Positions 6,752-15,811 of a stretch of DNA of 64,000 bases are shown here, one piece after another; the stretch's first letter is position 1, and every line of letters starts with the position of its first letter. The position numbers and the translations under genes were made by a program. The notes beneath the pieces were generated by a model. The model was not told the origin of the DNA. It saw only the letters and a list, made by a program, of their open reading frames with translations, and ran no database searches. Origin of the DNA: Streptomyces canus (GTDB lineage: Bacteria > Actinomycetota > Actinomycetes > Streptomycetales > Streptomycetaceae). Where the stretch lies: NCBI RefSeq assembly GCF_001514145.1, contig NZ_KQ948669.1, positions 186,001 to 250,000 on the forward strand, written 5' to 3'.

Positions 6752-9067
6752 TCAGAGGGCGGTCGGTGTGCCCAGGCCCGTGAGGGCGCCTACCGGGTCC
6801 AGGTCGGGGGTGCCGCGGGGCCACCAGTCGTCGTGGCCCGGTTCGGACTCGTAGGCGTACCACAGGCCGTCGCGGCCGAGGCGGAGTTGGATGTGGCCGC
6901 GGGGATGGGTGAGGTGGTTGTGCCAGGGGCGGAAGGCGGGGAGGTCGGCGGCGAGGAGGAGGGGGCGGGCGCGGTCGAAGCGGCCGGCCGGTGGGTCCCA
7001 GGGTTCTTCGAGGACGGCGAGTCCTTCGATCCCGCCCTGTCTCCAGGCGGCGACCGCGCGGGCCAGATCGGCCGGGGTGCGGTCGGTGGCGGCGGCGAGG
7101 GAGGCGTAGAGGGCTCGGGTGCCGGCGGTGAGTCCGGAACCGGGGCGGGCGGCGGCGAGGCGTACCGCGTCCTGCCACAGGGTGAGTTCGCCCACCGGGT
7201 CGCGGGCGGTGCCGAGCAGAGCGTGGGCGCGGGCGGCGGCGTCGGTGGCCAGCTGATCCAGGGCGAAGGGGTCGGGGCCGCCCGGGGACGCGGGGTAGGC
7301 CGGGGGCTGCTCGGGGTGCGCGGGGGCGGGCAACGGGGCGGGAAGCGGCGGGAGTCGGCGGGGCGCGAGGGCTTCACTGGCCCGTACGCCGGGCAGTGGC
7401 GCCGGTTCCTGCTCCTGGGCGGCACGGGCCGCGCGGGCGGCGCTGAGGCGGGACAGGGCGTCGAGCAGTTCCCGTTCGCCCCGGCCGCGCAGCAGGAGCA
7501 GGACGAAGGGGTCGGCGTCGAGCAGGCGTGCCGTCTGGTAGCAGAGGGCGGCGGCGTGCTTGCAGGGGTGGCCTCGGTCGGGGCAGCTGCACTGCGGTTC
7601 GAGATCGCCCGGACCAGGGAGCAACGGCACTCCGCACTCGGCCAGCGCCTGAGGCATCTCCTTGTCGAGGAGTGCGGCGATGTGTCCGGTCCGGTCGGCG
7701 GCGAGGTCCAGGAACCGGTCCCAGTCGGCATCGTCGAGCGTCCGCAACCGCACCTGCACGCGGTACGGCCGGGGGCGGCTCCCCTGCACATAGGCGAGCA
7801 CCAGCCCCGGCGTCACGGTGATCGCGTCCACGTGTCCCTGCTCGGCATAACTCCGGCCCCGCGCAAGCCGCTTGGCGTCCAGCGCGCCCTCCTCCAGCGC
7901 GGAGACCCAGGCGTTGCCCCACCAGGTGGCGGCGAACCGGGCGTCCTCGGAGGTCCGGGGAGGGAAGGCGGGGAAGGTGCGACGCAGGTCGTTGTCCCGG
8001 TTGGGGGCGGCCATGGAGTGGGGGCGGTGCGGGGAGGCCGGGGTCGGCACGGGTGCGGGTGCCGGGAGGAGCCAGTTCTGGTCATCGCCGGTGTCCGTGG
8101 GGGCGTCGCCGGGCGAGCCCGCCGGAGCCGTGCCGAATGGGTTGCCGGTGCTCGGGGAGCTGTCCTCGGCGGCGGGTGGCCGTGGAACGGAACTCCCCTG
8201 CCGCATACCGTCGTTGTCCTCGGGGCTCGCGCCCGGCAGGTCCACGTCGTCGGGCATCCGGAACGCGTCGGCCAGCAACTCCCGTACGTCTCGCGCCCGG
8301 GCGCCGGCGGCTGGACGCGGTGCGGGGCTTCGGTCCCGGGACGCGGCCTGAGCGGTACGACGCGACCGACCCGCGAGTGCGGCCTCGGCGGCCGCCCGCC
8401 TCTTGCGTGCTGTACGCAGCGCTTCGCGGGCAGCATCCGCAGGGCGCGCCTCGGGCTGCCCGGATGCGGCGTCGTGGACGGCCGGGGCAGGCGGAGCCGG
8501 CTCGGCGCCCTGATGCGTTTCCCCGTCCGGGGAGCCGGCGGAAGCCGCGGAGGTAGTGCCCGTGTCAAGCCGACCCGAGTCGACGTCCGTTTCCGCACTC
8601 GACGCGTGCCGGGCCGCGACAGCTTCCCGTAGGGCCGCGCGGGCCGCGTCACCTGGGCGGGCCTCGGGCGGGGCGGGGTCGGGCACGGCGTTCTCGGGCG
8701 CCGCGCCCTCCGTGTCCTGTCCGCCCGGTGTCCCCGGCTCATCGGCCTCTGCGTGCGCCCGGTGAGCCGCGCTCTCGGCCGCCGAGCGGTTCGCCCCTTC
8801 GGCCACGAGGCCACCGGCGTCCTTCGCAGCCGGATTGCCGGCCCCGTCGCCCTCAAGACCCCCCGCGCCCCGCGCCGCGAAACTACCGACCCCCTCGGCA
8901 GCGAGGCCCCCCGTCCCCTGCGCCGCGGAGCCGCCCGCCTCCTGCGCTTCGCCGCCGTCCGCCCCGGTGACCGTCTGCCCGCCCGTCTCCTCCGTCCCCT
9001 CCCGGCTCGCCCGCTCCCGTGCCGCTCGCAGGGCACGGCGGACCTCGTCGGCGGGGCCGGGGGTCAT
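6752..9067 (-). CDS. SWIM zinc-finger protein with long low-complexity N-terminus
   Basis: This 771-residue protein starts at ATG 9067, whose ATGA overlaps the stop of the SNF2 helicase gene, so translation is coupled. Residues 1 to about 350 are Ala/Gly/Glu/Pro-rich and probably disordered. Within them a motif of the form PxDxxRxALRxA occurs three times (near 5, 138 and 208), with GAGGL-type repeats between. A folded region begins near 352 (ATWWGNAWVSALEEGALD). A SWIM finger, CSCPDRGHPCKH, lies near 490-502. SWIM fingers bind DNA or protein, and in actinobacteria such genes commonly sit beside SNF2 helicases. It probably assists the helicase on DNA. The N-terminal length is unusual. Confidence 0.82.
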   Translation of the reverse strand: MTPGPADEVRRALRAARERASREGTEETGGQTVTGADGGEAQEAGGSAAQGTGGLAAEGVGSFAARGAGGLEGDGAGNPAAKDAGGLVAEGANRSAAESAAHRAHAEADEPGTPGGQDTEGAAPENAVPDPAPPEARPGDAARAALREAVAARHASSAETDVDSGRLDTGTTSAASAGSPDGETHQGAEPAPPAPAVHDAASGQPEARPADAAREALRTARKRRAAAEAALAGRSRRTAQAASRDRSPAPRPAAGARARDVRELLADAFRMPDDVDLPGASPEDNDGMRQGSSVPRPPAAEDSSPSTGNPFGTAPAGSPGDAPTDTGDDQNWLLPAPAPVPTPASPHRPHSMAAPNRDNDLRRTFPAFPPRTSEDARFAATWWGNAWVSALEEGALDAKRLARGRSYAEQGHVDAITVTPGLVLAYVQGSRPRPYRVQVRLRTLDDADWDRFLDLAADRTGHIAALLDKEMPQALAECGVPLLPGPGDLEPQCSCPDRGHPCKHAAALCYQTARLLDADPFVLLLLRGRGERELLDALSRLSAARAARAAQEQEPAPLPGVRASEALAPRRLPPLPAPLPAPAHPEQPPAYPASPGGPDPFALDQLATDAAARAHALLGTARDPVGELTLWQDAVRLAAARPGSGLTAGTRALYASLAAATDRTPADLARAVAAWRQGGIEGLAVLEEPWDPPAGRFDRARPLLLAADLPAFRPWHNHLTHPRGHIQLRLGRDGLWYAYESEPGHDDWWPRGTPDLDPVGALTGLGTPTAL

Positions 9068-11931
9068 GACTGCCTCCGGAGCGAGACCAGGTCGGACAGC
9101 TCGCGGTCGGTGAGTTCCGTGAGGGCGGACTCGCCGGAGCCGAGGATCGCGTCGGCGAGGGCGCGCTTGGACTCCAGCATCTCTGCGATGCGGTCCTCCA
9201 CGGTGCCCTCGGTGATGAGGCGGTGGACCTGGACGGGCTGGGTCTGGCCGATGCGGTACGCGCGGTCGGTGGCCTGTTCCTCGACGGCCGGGTTCCACCA
9301 GCGGTCGAAGTGGACGACATGGCCCGCGCGGGTGAGGTTGAGGCCGGTGCCCGCCGCCCGCAACGACAGGACGAGGACCGGAATCGCGCCGCTCTGGAAG
9401 CGGTCCACCATGCGCTCGCGCTCCGGCACCGGCGTACCGCCGTGCAGCAGGTCCACCGGGACCGCGCGGGCGGCGAGGTGGGCGGTGATCAGCCGGGCCA
9501 TCCCCACGTACTGCGTGAAGACGAGCGCGGAGCCGTCCTCGGCCAGCAGGGTGTCCAACAGCTCGTCCAGCAGGGCCAGTTTGCCCGAGCGGGCGACCAG
9601 CCGCTCGCCGGCCGTCGGCGGGACCTCCTCCTTCAGATACAGCGCGGGGTGGTCGCAGATCTGCTTCAGCGCCCCCAGCAACTTCAGCACCAGGCCCCTG
9701 CGCGCGATGCCCTGCGCCGTCTCGATCGCCAGCATCGACTCGCGCACCACCGCCTCGTACAGCGAGGCCTGTTCGCGCGTGAGGGGGACCGGATGGTCCG
9801 TCTCCGTCTTGGGCGGCAGCTCGGGGACGATGCCGGGATCGGACTTCTTGCGGCGCAGGAGGAAGGGCCGCACCAGCCTCGCCAGCCTGGTCACCGCCTC
9901 CTCGTCCTCGCCGTTCTCCACCGCGCGCGCGTGGCGGGCGCGGAAGGACTTCAGGGGGCCGAGGAGTCCGGGGGTCGTCCAGTCGAGCAGTGCCCACAGC
10001 TCGGAGAGGTTGTTCTCGACCGGTGTGCCGGTCAGGGCCACGCGCGCGGGCGACGGAATGGTGCGCAGGGCCTTCGCGGTCGCGGAGTACGGGTTCTTCA
10101 CGTGCTGGGCCTCGTCCGCAACGACCATGCCCCAGCGCTGCTCGGCCAGCCTCGCCGCGGCCGCCCGCATGGTGCCGTACGTGGTGAGGACGAAGCCGCC
10201 GTCGAGGTCGTCCAGACTGCGGTCGGTGCCGTGGAAACGGCGGACGGGGACGCCGGGCGCGAACCGGGTGATCTCGCGCTGCCAGTTGCCCAGGAGCGAG
10301 GCCGGGCAGACGACGAGGGTCGGCTCACGGCGCGCCCGGCGCAGGTGCAGGGCGATGACGGTGATCGTCTTGCCGAGTCCCATGTCGTCGGCGAGGCAGC
10401 CGCCGAGGCCCAGGGAGGTCATGAGGTCCAGCCAGGCCAGGCCGCGGAGTTGGTAGTCGCGGAGGGTGGCGTGCAGGCCCGCGGGCGGTTCGGCGGGGTG
10501 GACTCCGGTCGTCAGGCGCTCGCGCAGGGCGGCGAGCGCGCCGACCGGCACCGCCTCCACCGTCTCTCCGTCGACCTCGGCGCTGCCGGCGAGGGCGACG
10601 GAGAGCGCGTCGACCGGGTCGAGCAGGCCCAGTTCACGCTTGCGGGCCTTGCGGACGAGAGCGGGGTCGACCAGCACCCACTGGTCCCTGAGGCGTACGA
10701 CGGGGCGGTGGGCCTCGGCCAGCGCGTCCATCTCGGCCTCGCTGAGCGGGTCGCCGCCGAGCGCCAACTGCCAGCGGAACTGGAGGAGTTCCTCGCTCTC
10801 GAAGAAGCCGGTGCCGTCGGTCGCCGAGCCCGGCGCGGGTCGTACCACCGCCGCCGCGGTGAGGTCCTGCGCCAGGTCCCGCGGCCAGTGGACCGCGACT
10901 CCGGCAGCCGCGAGCCGGGGCGTTGCCACGCCGAGCAGGTCGCCCAACTCCTCGTCGGACAGGGCCAGCACATCGGGTACGTCCTGCTCGGAGAGCCGGT
11001 CCAGGGGCGGCCACACCCGGGCGGCGCGCCGCACCGCGAGGGCCGCGTCGACGCGTGCGCGTGGTCCGAAGACGGCGTCGGCGTCCCCCGCCCACAGGGC
11101 CGCCGCGTCGGCCACGAGGGTCGGGTCGGCGAGGCTGTGCACCTGGACGATCGCGGCGCCCGCGCTGCGTGCACCGTCGGTGTCGGCGTTGAACAGGTGG
11201 TACGCCGACAGGTCCAGGCGGAGCGAGATCCGCACGCCCGCGTCCATGCCGGCGGCGACCTCCGCGGCCCAGTCGTGGGCGTGCGGCAGCCGCTGGGGTG
11301 CGCGGGCCGCGAAGGGCTTGCCGGAGGCGAACGGTGCGGCGGGGGTGCGGGGCAGGGTGTCGGCGACCGCGTCCAGGAAGGAGCGCATCAGTGCTTCTGG
11401 TTCCGGCAGCCGGAGCGGGCCGGGGCCGGGCAGCGGGACCGCGTGGCCCTCGTGGGGCAGGGCGGCCGCGACGGCACGGAGGTGGGCGATGTCGTCCGGG
11501 TCCAGCGGTCCGGCCCGCCAGGCGTCGTGGCCGGTGGCGGTGAGTCCGGGGAGCAGGCGGCCGCGGGCGGTCAGCCGCAGCGCGTGCAGGGCGGCCGCGC
11601 CCCAGCAGGCCGTGGCGGGATGGGCGGCGGGATCGCGCCGGGCCCGGACGAGCAGCGGAAGGGCCGCGCCGACCGGGAGCGAGAGGGCGGGGGCGGTGCG
11701 ACGTCGGACTCCCGCTCCGTGCGGTCGTACGACAGTGAGCTCGGTGCGCTCGAGCGGCGGGGCGTCGGCCTGGGGGCTCTCGGCCGGCAGGGGCGCGCCC
11801 TCGGGATCCCAGAAGGCGATCCGCCCCTCCCGGGGAAGTGGTGCGGGCAGGAAGACGGCTGCGAGCCGGACGGAGACAGCCGCCCCCTGCTGCACATCCG
11901 TGCGCTCGGCCACCACGGCGCTGTCGCTCAT
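9064..11931 (-). CDS. SNF2/Rad54-family DEAD/DEAH helicase
   Basis: This 955-residue SWI2/SNF2 ATPase has a bacterial N-terminal extension of about 470 residues before the motor. The motor has motif I DDMGLGKT, motif II DEAQH followed by VKNPYS, motif III LTGTPVENN, and in the C-terminal RecA lobe the motifs VFTQYVGM, LSLRAAGTGLNLT and DRAYRIGQ. It is a double-stranded-DNA translocase of the HepA/Rad54 type, probably remodelling DNA-protein complexes in repair or transcription. The ATG at 11931 is preferred to the GTG four codons earlier because GGAGG precedes it by about 8 bases. It is coupled by a 4-bp overlap to the SWIM-protein gene. Confidence 0.92.
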   Translation of the reverse strand: MSDSAVVAERTDVQQGAAVSVRLAAVFLPAPLPREGRIAFWDPEGAPLPAESPQADAPPLERTELTVVRPHGAGVRRRTAPALSLPVGAALPLLVRARRDPAAHPATACWGAAALHALRLTARGRLLPGLTATGHDAWRAGPLDPDDIAHLRAVAAALPHEGHAVPLPGPGPLRLPEPEALMRSFLDAVADTLPRTPAAPFASGKPFAARAPQRLPHAHDWAAEVAAGMDAGVRISLRLDLSAYHLFNADTDGARSAGAAIVQVHSLADPTLVADAAALWAGDADAVFGPRARVDAALAVRRAARVWPPLDRLSEQDVPDVLALSDEELGDLLGVATPRLAAAGVAVHWPRDLAQDLTAAAVVRPAPGSATDGTGFFESEELLQFRWQLALGGDPLSEAEMDALAEAHRPVVRLRDQWVLVDPALVRKARKRELGLLDPVDALSVALAGSAEVDGETVEAVPVGALAALRERLTTGVHPAEPPAGLHATLRDYQLRGLAWLDLMTSLGLGGCLADDMGLGKTITVIALHLRRARREPTLVVCPASLLGNWQREITRFAPGVPVRRFHGTDRSLDDLDGGFVLTTYGTMRAAAARLAEQRWGMVVADEAQHVKNPYSATAKALRTIPSPARVALTGTPVENNLSELWALLDWTTPGLLGPLKSFRARHARAVENGEDEEAVTRLARLVRPFLLRRKKSDPGIVPELPPKTETDHPVPLTREQASLYEAVVRESMLAIETAQGIARRGLVLKLLGALKQICDHPALYLKEEVPPTAGERLVARSGKLALLDELLDTLLAEDGSALVFTQYVGMARLITAHLAARAVPVDLLHGGTPVPERERMVDRFQSGAIPVLVLSLRAAGTGLNLTRAGHVVHFDRWWNPAVEEQATDRAYRIGQTQPVQVHRLITEGTVEDRIAEMLESKRALADAILGSGESALTELTDRELSDLVSLRRQS

Positions 11932-12016
11932 ACGTCCTGTCACCTCCCGCCCGCATGTCGGATCACTCGTCTTCGACTCTACGGGCGGGGTCTGACAATC
12001 GGCTCCGGCGACCGGA

Positions 12017-12601
12017 TCAGGGGACCGTGCGCGAGACGACGTACACCTTCGGGGCGTTCGGCACGGTCAGGTTGACCATGACGTCCTGGGTGGGCGCCGG
12101 GTCCTTCTGGGAGTGGGTCAGGCCCCACCAGGAACGCGGTCCGTCGAACCGCCAGCCGCTGACCTTCTGGTCGCGTTCGCTGATGGAGATGTCGCCCTTC
12201 TTCAGGTCGGCACGGCTGACACCCATGCCGGTGAGGAAGGCGGCCAGACCGGCGTCCGTCGTCCGGAACTTGACGTAGAGGCGGCTGGTCTTCCAGTTGT
12301 TGGTCTCGTAGGAGGCGACCAGGTCCGCGGGGTGCGGGACCGGCACCTGGTAGAGGCGGCGCTGGACCTTGGACGGCCAGCCGGGCGTGAGTCCCGTGGC
12401 CGAGTACTTCGCCTCTTTGTCCTTGCCGCTGTCGCGGCTCTGGTTGGCGGAGATCACCAGATAGCCGGCCGGGACGCCGATGAGCAGACCGATGATGAGC
12501 AGCGTGATCGCCCGGCGGCGGATCTTGTGACGGCGGTCCTCGGTGGGCCGCTCCGGCTCACCGGGGGGCGCCGAGGTCTGGTGCGGCAAGGATGCCGTCA
12601 T
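12017..12601 (-). CDS. Membrane-anchored protein of unknown function
   Basis: This 194-residue protein has a charged cytoplasmic N-terminus (RHKIRRR), one hydrophobic helix at about 32-52 (ITLLIIGLLIGVPAGYLVI) and an extracytoplasmic domain of about 140 residues with SYETNNW, FRTTDAGLAAFLTGMG and SWWGLTHSQ. The outer domain recalls small sugar- or stress-related outer proteins of streptomycetes, but I cannot name the family. Its ATG overlaps the stop of the glucokinase gene (ATGA at 12598-12601), so the two are translated together. A role beside sugar phosphorylation is possible but not shown. Confidence 0.75.
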   Translation of the reverse strand: MTASLPHQTSAPPGEPERPTEDRRHKIRRRAITLLIIGLLIGVPAGYLVISANQSRDSGKDKEAKYSATGLTPGWPSKVQRRLYQVPVPHPADLVASYETNNWKTSRLYVKFRTTDAGLAAFLTGMGVSRADLKKGDISISERDQKVSGWRFDGPRSWWGLTHSQKDPAPTQDVMVNLTVPNAPKVYVVSRTVP

Positions 12602-13746
12602 GCGGTGTCCCGGGACGTACGGCGGGCCTCCACGTACCGTTCGTAGCGCTCGTGCCGCTCCACCCGGCGCCGGTTGGCACGCCGGAAGCGGCGGGCGACC
12701 AGGCGGGCGAGGTCGGCGGCGCCGACCATGCCGGCCTCGGGGCCGAGCTGGGCGCGGGCGATGCGGGCCTCGGGGCGGTAGCCGCGGCCGGTGAGCTGGC
12801 GCTTGAAGGCGTCCCGGGCGGGGCCGATCAGCAGGTCGTCGGCCGCGCTGACGCCGCCGCCGATGACGAAGCAGGACGGGTCCAGGGCGGCCGCGAGGTT
12901 CGCGATGCCGACGCCGAGCCACTGGCCGATGTCCTGGAGCAGCTCGATGCACATGGCGTCGCCGTCACGGGCCAGCTCGGTGATCATCGGACCGGTGATG
13001 TCGGCGATGTTGCCCTTGACGTGCTCGATGATCCCGTACGCCACCGGGGAGTCCGCGGCGGCCAGCTCCCTGGCCTCCCTGACCAGCGCGTTGCCGGAGC
13101 TGTACTGCTCCCAGCAGCCGCGGTTGCCGCACGGGCAGCGGTGGCCGCCGGGGACGACCTGCATGTGACCGAACTCGCCGGCGACACCGTACTTGCCTCG
13201 CTTGACCTGGCCGTCCTCCAGGATGGCGCCGCCGATGCCGGTGCCGAGCGTGATCATGACGAGGTGGTCCTCGCCACGCCCCGCGCCGAAGCGCCACTCG
13301 GCCCAGGCCGCGGTGTTCGCGTCGTTGTCCACCAGCACGGGGACCGCGAGGCGGCCGGCGATGCGGTCGCGCAGCGGCTCGTTGCGCCAGGACAGGTGAG
13401 GTGCGAACAGCACACGGTTGCGGTCGGCGTCGACCCAGCCGGCCGCGCCGATGCCGACCGCGTGCACGTCGTGGCGGTCGGACAGGTCCAGGACCAGTTC
13501 GACGATGGTGTCCTCGACGACCTTGGGGCTCTTGGACTTGTCCGGGGTCTCGGTGCGGACCTTCTCCAGGATGTTGCCGTCGGCGTCGACGACACCCGCC
13601 ATGACCTTGGTGCCGCCGATGTCGATGCCCACCGTCGGCACGCGGGGTGCGGTCAGGTGTGAGCGGCGTTCCCGCGTGCCGACGGTCCGCAGGGCGGGGG
13701 CGCGGCGGGAGCCTATGGGGGCGCTGAAGTTGCCGTAGGTGCTCAT
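12598..13746 (-). CDS. ROK-family glucokinase
   Basis: This 382-residue ROK kinase has the phosphate-binding motif VGIDIGGTK (about 38-46), a catalytic Asp in VDNDANTAAW, ITLGTGIGG, and the ROK zinc motif CPCGNRGCWEQ with HxxC context. It should phosphorylate glucose with ATP in the cytoplasm. It contains no N-terminal helix-turn-helix, so it is a kinase and not a ROK repressor. About 35 basic, Ser/Thr-rich residues precede the fold, as in longer Streptomyces ROK kinases. The ATG at 13746 is the only good start. It is coupled to the membrane-anchored protein downstream. Confidence 0.88.
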   Translation of the reverse strand: MSTYGNFSAPIGSRRAPALRTVGTRERRSHLTAPRVPTVGIDIGGTKVMAGVVDADGNILEKVRTETPDKSKSPKVVEDTIVELVLDLSDRHDVHAVGIGAAGWVDADRNRVLFAPHLSWRNEPLRDRIAGRLAVPVLVDNDANTAAWAEWRFGAGRGEDHLVMITLGTGIGGAILEDGQVKRGKYGVAGEFGHMQVVPGGHRCPCGNRGCWEQYSSGNALVREARELAAADSPVAYGIIEHVKGNIADITGPMITELARDGDAMCIELLQDIGQWLGVGIANLAAALDPSCFVIGGGVSAADDLLIGPARDAFKRQLTGRGYRPEARIARAQLGPEAGMVGAADLARLVARRFRRANRRRVERHERYERYVEARRTSRDTA

Positions 13747-13856
13747 CGGCCCCGATTCTGCCTCACCGTGACATCGAGTGCTGTACGGGGGAGCAATGGG
13801 GAGACGTGCGTTATTTGCCGGGTGCGGACGGTTCGTGGCTGGTCCCGCCGTTCCCC

Positions 13857-13873
13857 GCGCCCCTTACGGGCGC
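13857..13873. terminator. Short hairpin over the GntR gene stop codon
   Basis: GCGCCC-CTTAC-GGGCGC spans the stop codon of the GntR gene (13864-13866). It resembles the core of the CCCGCGCCCC hairpins found after many Streptomyces genes, including the larger one at 61646-61706 of this window. It could end the GntR transcript before the glucokinase gene. Confidence 0.35.
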
Positions 13874-14628
13874 ACCAGGAGCTGGAATTCGAATGAGTAG
13901 CGAGTGGGGCGATATGTATGCGTGCCGTACTCGACCGCTCTGCCCGTGTCGTCGAACGTGACGCGTTGCATGGTGAGCAGGGGGGCGCCCGCCTCCTCGG
14001 CCAGGCGTTCCGCCTCCGCCTGCGTGGCCGCTCTCGCGCCGATGGACTGGCGGGCGCTGTGCAGGGTGATGCCCGCCGCGCGCATCATGCGGTACAGGCC
14101 GGTGGCCTCCAGCTGGGCGGTGTCCAGGTCGAGGAGGGCCGGGGGAATGTAGTTGCAGAGGTACGCCATCGGCTCGCCGTGGGCCATGCGCAGGCGTTCC
14201 ACCCGGTGTACGTCGCTGCCCTCGGCGACGCCCAGTGCCGCGGCGATCTCGGCGGTGGCGGCGACGACGGTGTTGACGAGGACCTTGGTGGCGGGGCGCT
14301 GACCGGCCGCCTCCAGGTCGTCGTAGAGGCTGCTGAGCTCCAGAGGGCGCTTGACCTGGCTGTGCACGACCTGGGTGCCGACTCCGCGGCGCCGGACCAG
14401 CAGGCCCTTGTCGACGAGCGACTGGATGGCCTGGCGCACGGTGGGCCGGGACAGGCCGAGCCGGGCGGCGAGCTCGATCTCGTTGCCCAGCAGGCTGCCG
14501 GGGGTGAGCGTCCCGTGCTCGATCGCGGCCTCCAACTGCTGGGACAGCTGGAAGTACAACGGCACCGGGCTGCTGCGGTCCACACTGAGCTCGAGCGTCA
14601 CGGTCGGGTCCACTCCTGGTTTCGGCAC
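13864..14628 (-). CDS. GntR-family (HutC-type) transcriptional regulator
   Basis: This 254-residue regulator has an N-terminal winged helix (about 20-85; LGLSRPTVRQAIQSLVDKGLL) and a C-terminal UTRA ligand-binding domain (about 105-245) typical of the HutC subfamily. It probably binds a sugar or sugar-derived effector. It is divergent from the Gfo/Idh/MocA oxidoreductase gene with 103 bp between the starts. A palindrome TGTCCGGACA at 14680-14689 in that gap is the obvious operator candidate. The arrangement recalls inositol-type dehydrogenase genes guarded by GntR regulators in streptomycetes, but the ligand here is not known. Confidence 0.9.
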   Translation of the reverse strand: MPKPGVDPTVTLELSVDRSSPVPLYFQLSQQLEAAIEHGTLTPGSLLGNEIELAARLGLSRPTVRQAIQSLVDKGLLVRRRGVGTQVVHSQVKRPLELSSLYDDLEAAGQRPATKVLVNTVVAATAEIAAALGVAEGSDVHRVERLRMAHGEPMAYLCNYIPPALLDLDTAQLEATGLYRMMRAAGITLHSARQSIGARAATQAEAERLAEEAGAPLLTMQRVTFDDTGRAVEYGTHTYRPTRYSFEFQLLVRP

Positions 14629-14679
14629 GGGCCCGAGCGTAGCTCCGTGCGTTGTTGACGGGAAGTCGTGTAGTCAGAT

Positions 14680-14732
14680 TGTCCGGACATACAGATTGAC
14701 AGCAGGGGGTTCCCGACCACACTTTGTTCACA
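14680..14732 (+). promoter_or_regulatory. Operator palindrome and leaderless promoter of the oxidoreductase
   Basis: The perfect palindrome TGTCCGGACA is at 14680-14689. A -35 hexamer TTGACA lies at 14696-14701. With an 18-bp spacer the -10 position holds CACTTT (14720-14725), which would place the transcript start on or next to the ATG at 14732. No ribosome site is visible before that ATG. Together these suggest a leaderless mRNA controlled by the divergent GntR protein. Confidence 0.45.
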
Positions 14733-15754
14733 TGCGCATCGGGGTCATAGGGACGGGCCGCATCGGCACCATTCATGCGAACACGCTCAGCCGCCATCGG
14801 GAGGTCGGTTCCTTAATCCTCACGGACGCGGACGGAGCACGGGCCCAGGAGCTCGCGCACCGCCTCGGGGAGACCGCGGCCCCTGGGGTCGACGAGATCT
14901 TCAAATGGGGCGTGGACGCCGTGGTGATCACTACGGCGACCTCGGCCCATGCCGAGCTGATCGGCCGGGCGGCGCGCTCGGGACTGCCGGTGTTCTGCGA
15001 GAAGCCCATCGCACTCGACCTGCCCGGCACGCTGCACGCCATCGCCGAGGTGGAGACCGCCGGGACGGTTCTCCAGATGGGCTTCCAGCGCCGCTTCGAC
15101 GCGGGCTACACGGGCGCGCGCGAGGCGGTGCGCTCGGGACGGCTCGGACGGCTGCACACCGTGCGGGCGCTGACCTCCGACCAGGCGCCGCCGCCGGTCG
15201 AGTGGCTGCCGCTGTCCGGCGGGCTGTACCGGGACACCCTGATCCACGACTTCGACATCCTGCGCTGGGTGACCGGGCACGAGATCGTCGACGTGTACGC
15301 CGCCGGGTCCGACGCCGGTCCGCCGATGTTCCGGGCCGCGGGGGACGTCGACACCGCGGCGGCCGTGCTCACCCTGGACGACGGGACCCTCGCGACGGCC
15401 ACGGCGACACGGCTCAACGGGGCCGGGTACGACGTGCGCATGGAGCTCGCCGGGGAACTGGACCAGGTCGTGGTGGGTCTGGACGACCGGACACCCATCG
15501 CGTCCACCGAGCCCACCGGGCCACCTGCGGCGGACAAGCCGTGGACGGGGTTCCTGGAGCGCTTCGGTCCGGCCTACGAGGCCGAGCTGGCCGCGTTCAT
15601 CGAGGTGGTCAGAGGCGAGCGAGCGAACCCCTGCGACGGGCGCGAGGCGTTGCAGGCGCTACGGGTCGCCGAAGCGTGCGAGGTGTCCCGGCGCGAGCGC
15701 AGGGCCGTACGGCTGGCGGAGATCCCGGGCGGCGCGAGCGCGGCCGCGTTCTGA
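14732..15754 (+). CDS. Gfo/Idh/MocA-family (inositol 2-dehydrogenase-like) oxidoreductase
   Basis: This 340-residue NAD(P)-dependent oxidoreductase opens with the Rossmann motif GVIGTGRIGTIHA. It contains the family EKPIALDL (catalytic Lys, about residue 92) and a C-terminal alpha/beta domain with the GGLYRDTLIHDFDILRW segment carrying the active-site Asp/His. It probably oxidises inositol or a related sugar alcohol in the cytoplasm. Codon 28 (14813-14815) is TTA, the rare leucine codon read by the bldA tRNA in Streptomyces, so translation may depend on development. No ribosome site is seen, consistent with leaderless translation. It is divergent from its likely GntR regulator. Confidence 0.87.
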   Translation: MRIGVIGTGRIGTIHANTLSRHREVGSLILTDADGARAQELAHRLGETAAPGVDEIFKWGVDAVVITTATSAHAELIGRAARSGLPVFCEKPIALDLPGTLHAIAEVETAGTVLQMGFQRRFDAGYTGAREAVRSGRLGRLHTVRALTSDQAPPPVEWLPLSGGLYRDTLIHDFDILRWVTGHEIVDVYAAGSDAGPPMFRAAGDVDTAAAVLTLDDGTLATATATRLNGAGYDVRMELAGELDQVVVGLDDRTPIASTEPTGPPAADKPWTGFLERFGPAYEAELAAFIEVVRGERANPCDGREALQALRVAEACEVSRRERRAVRLAEIPGGASAAAF

Positions 15755-15811
15755 ACCCGTCCCGCCCGATCGACCTCACTCCAGCACACCCACCGACAGC
15801 CCCGCCAAGCC

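Noticed and set aside
9223..12075. Very long open frame opposite the SNF2 helicase gene (950 codons)
   Set aside because: Antisense frames stay open in high-GC DNA because of third-position GC. The product is Gly/Arg/Val-rich without family motifs, and the real helicase motifs lie on the other strand.
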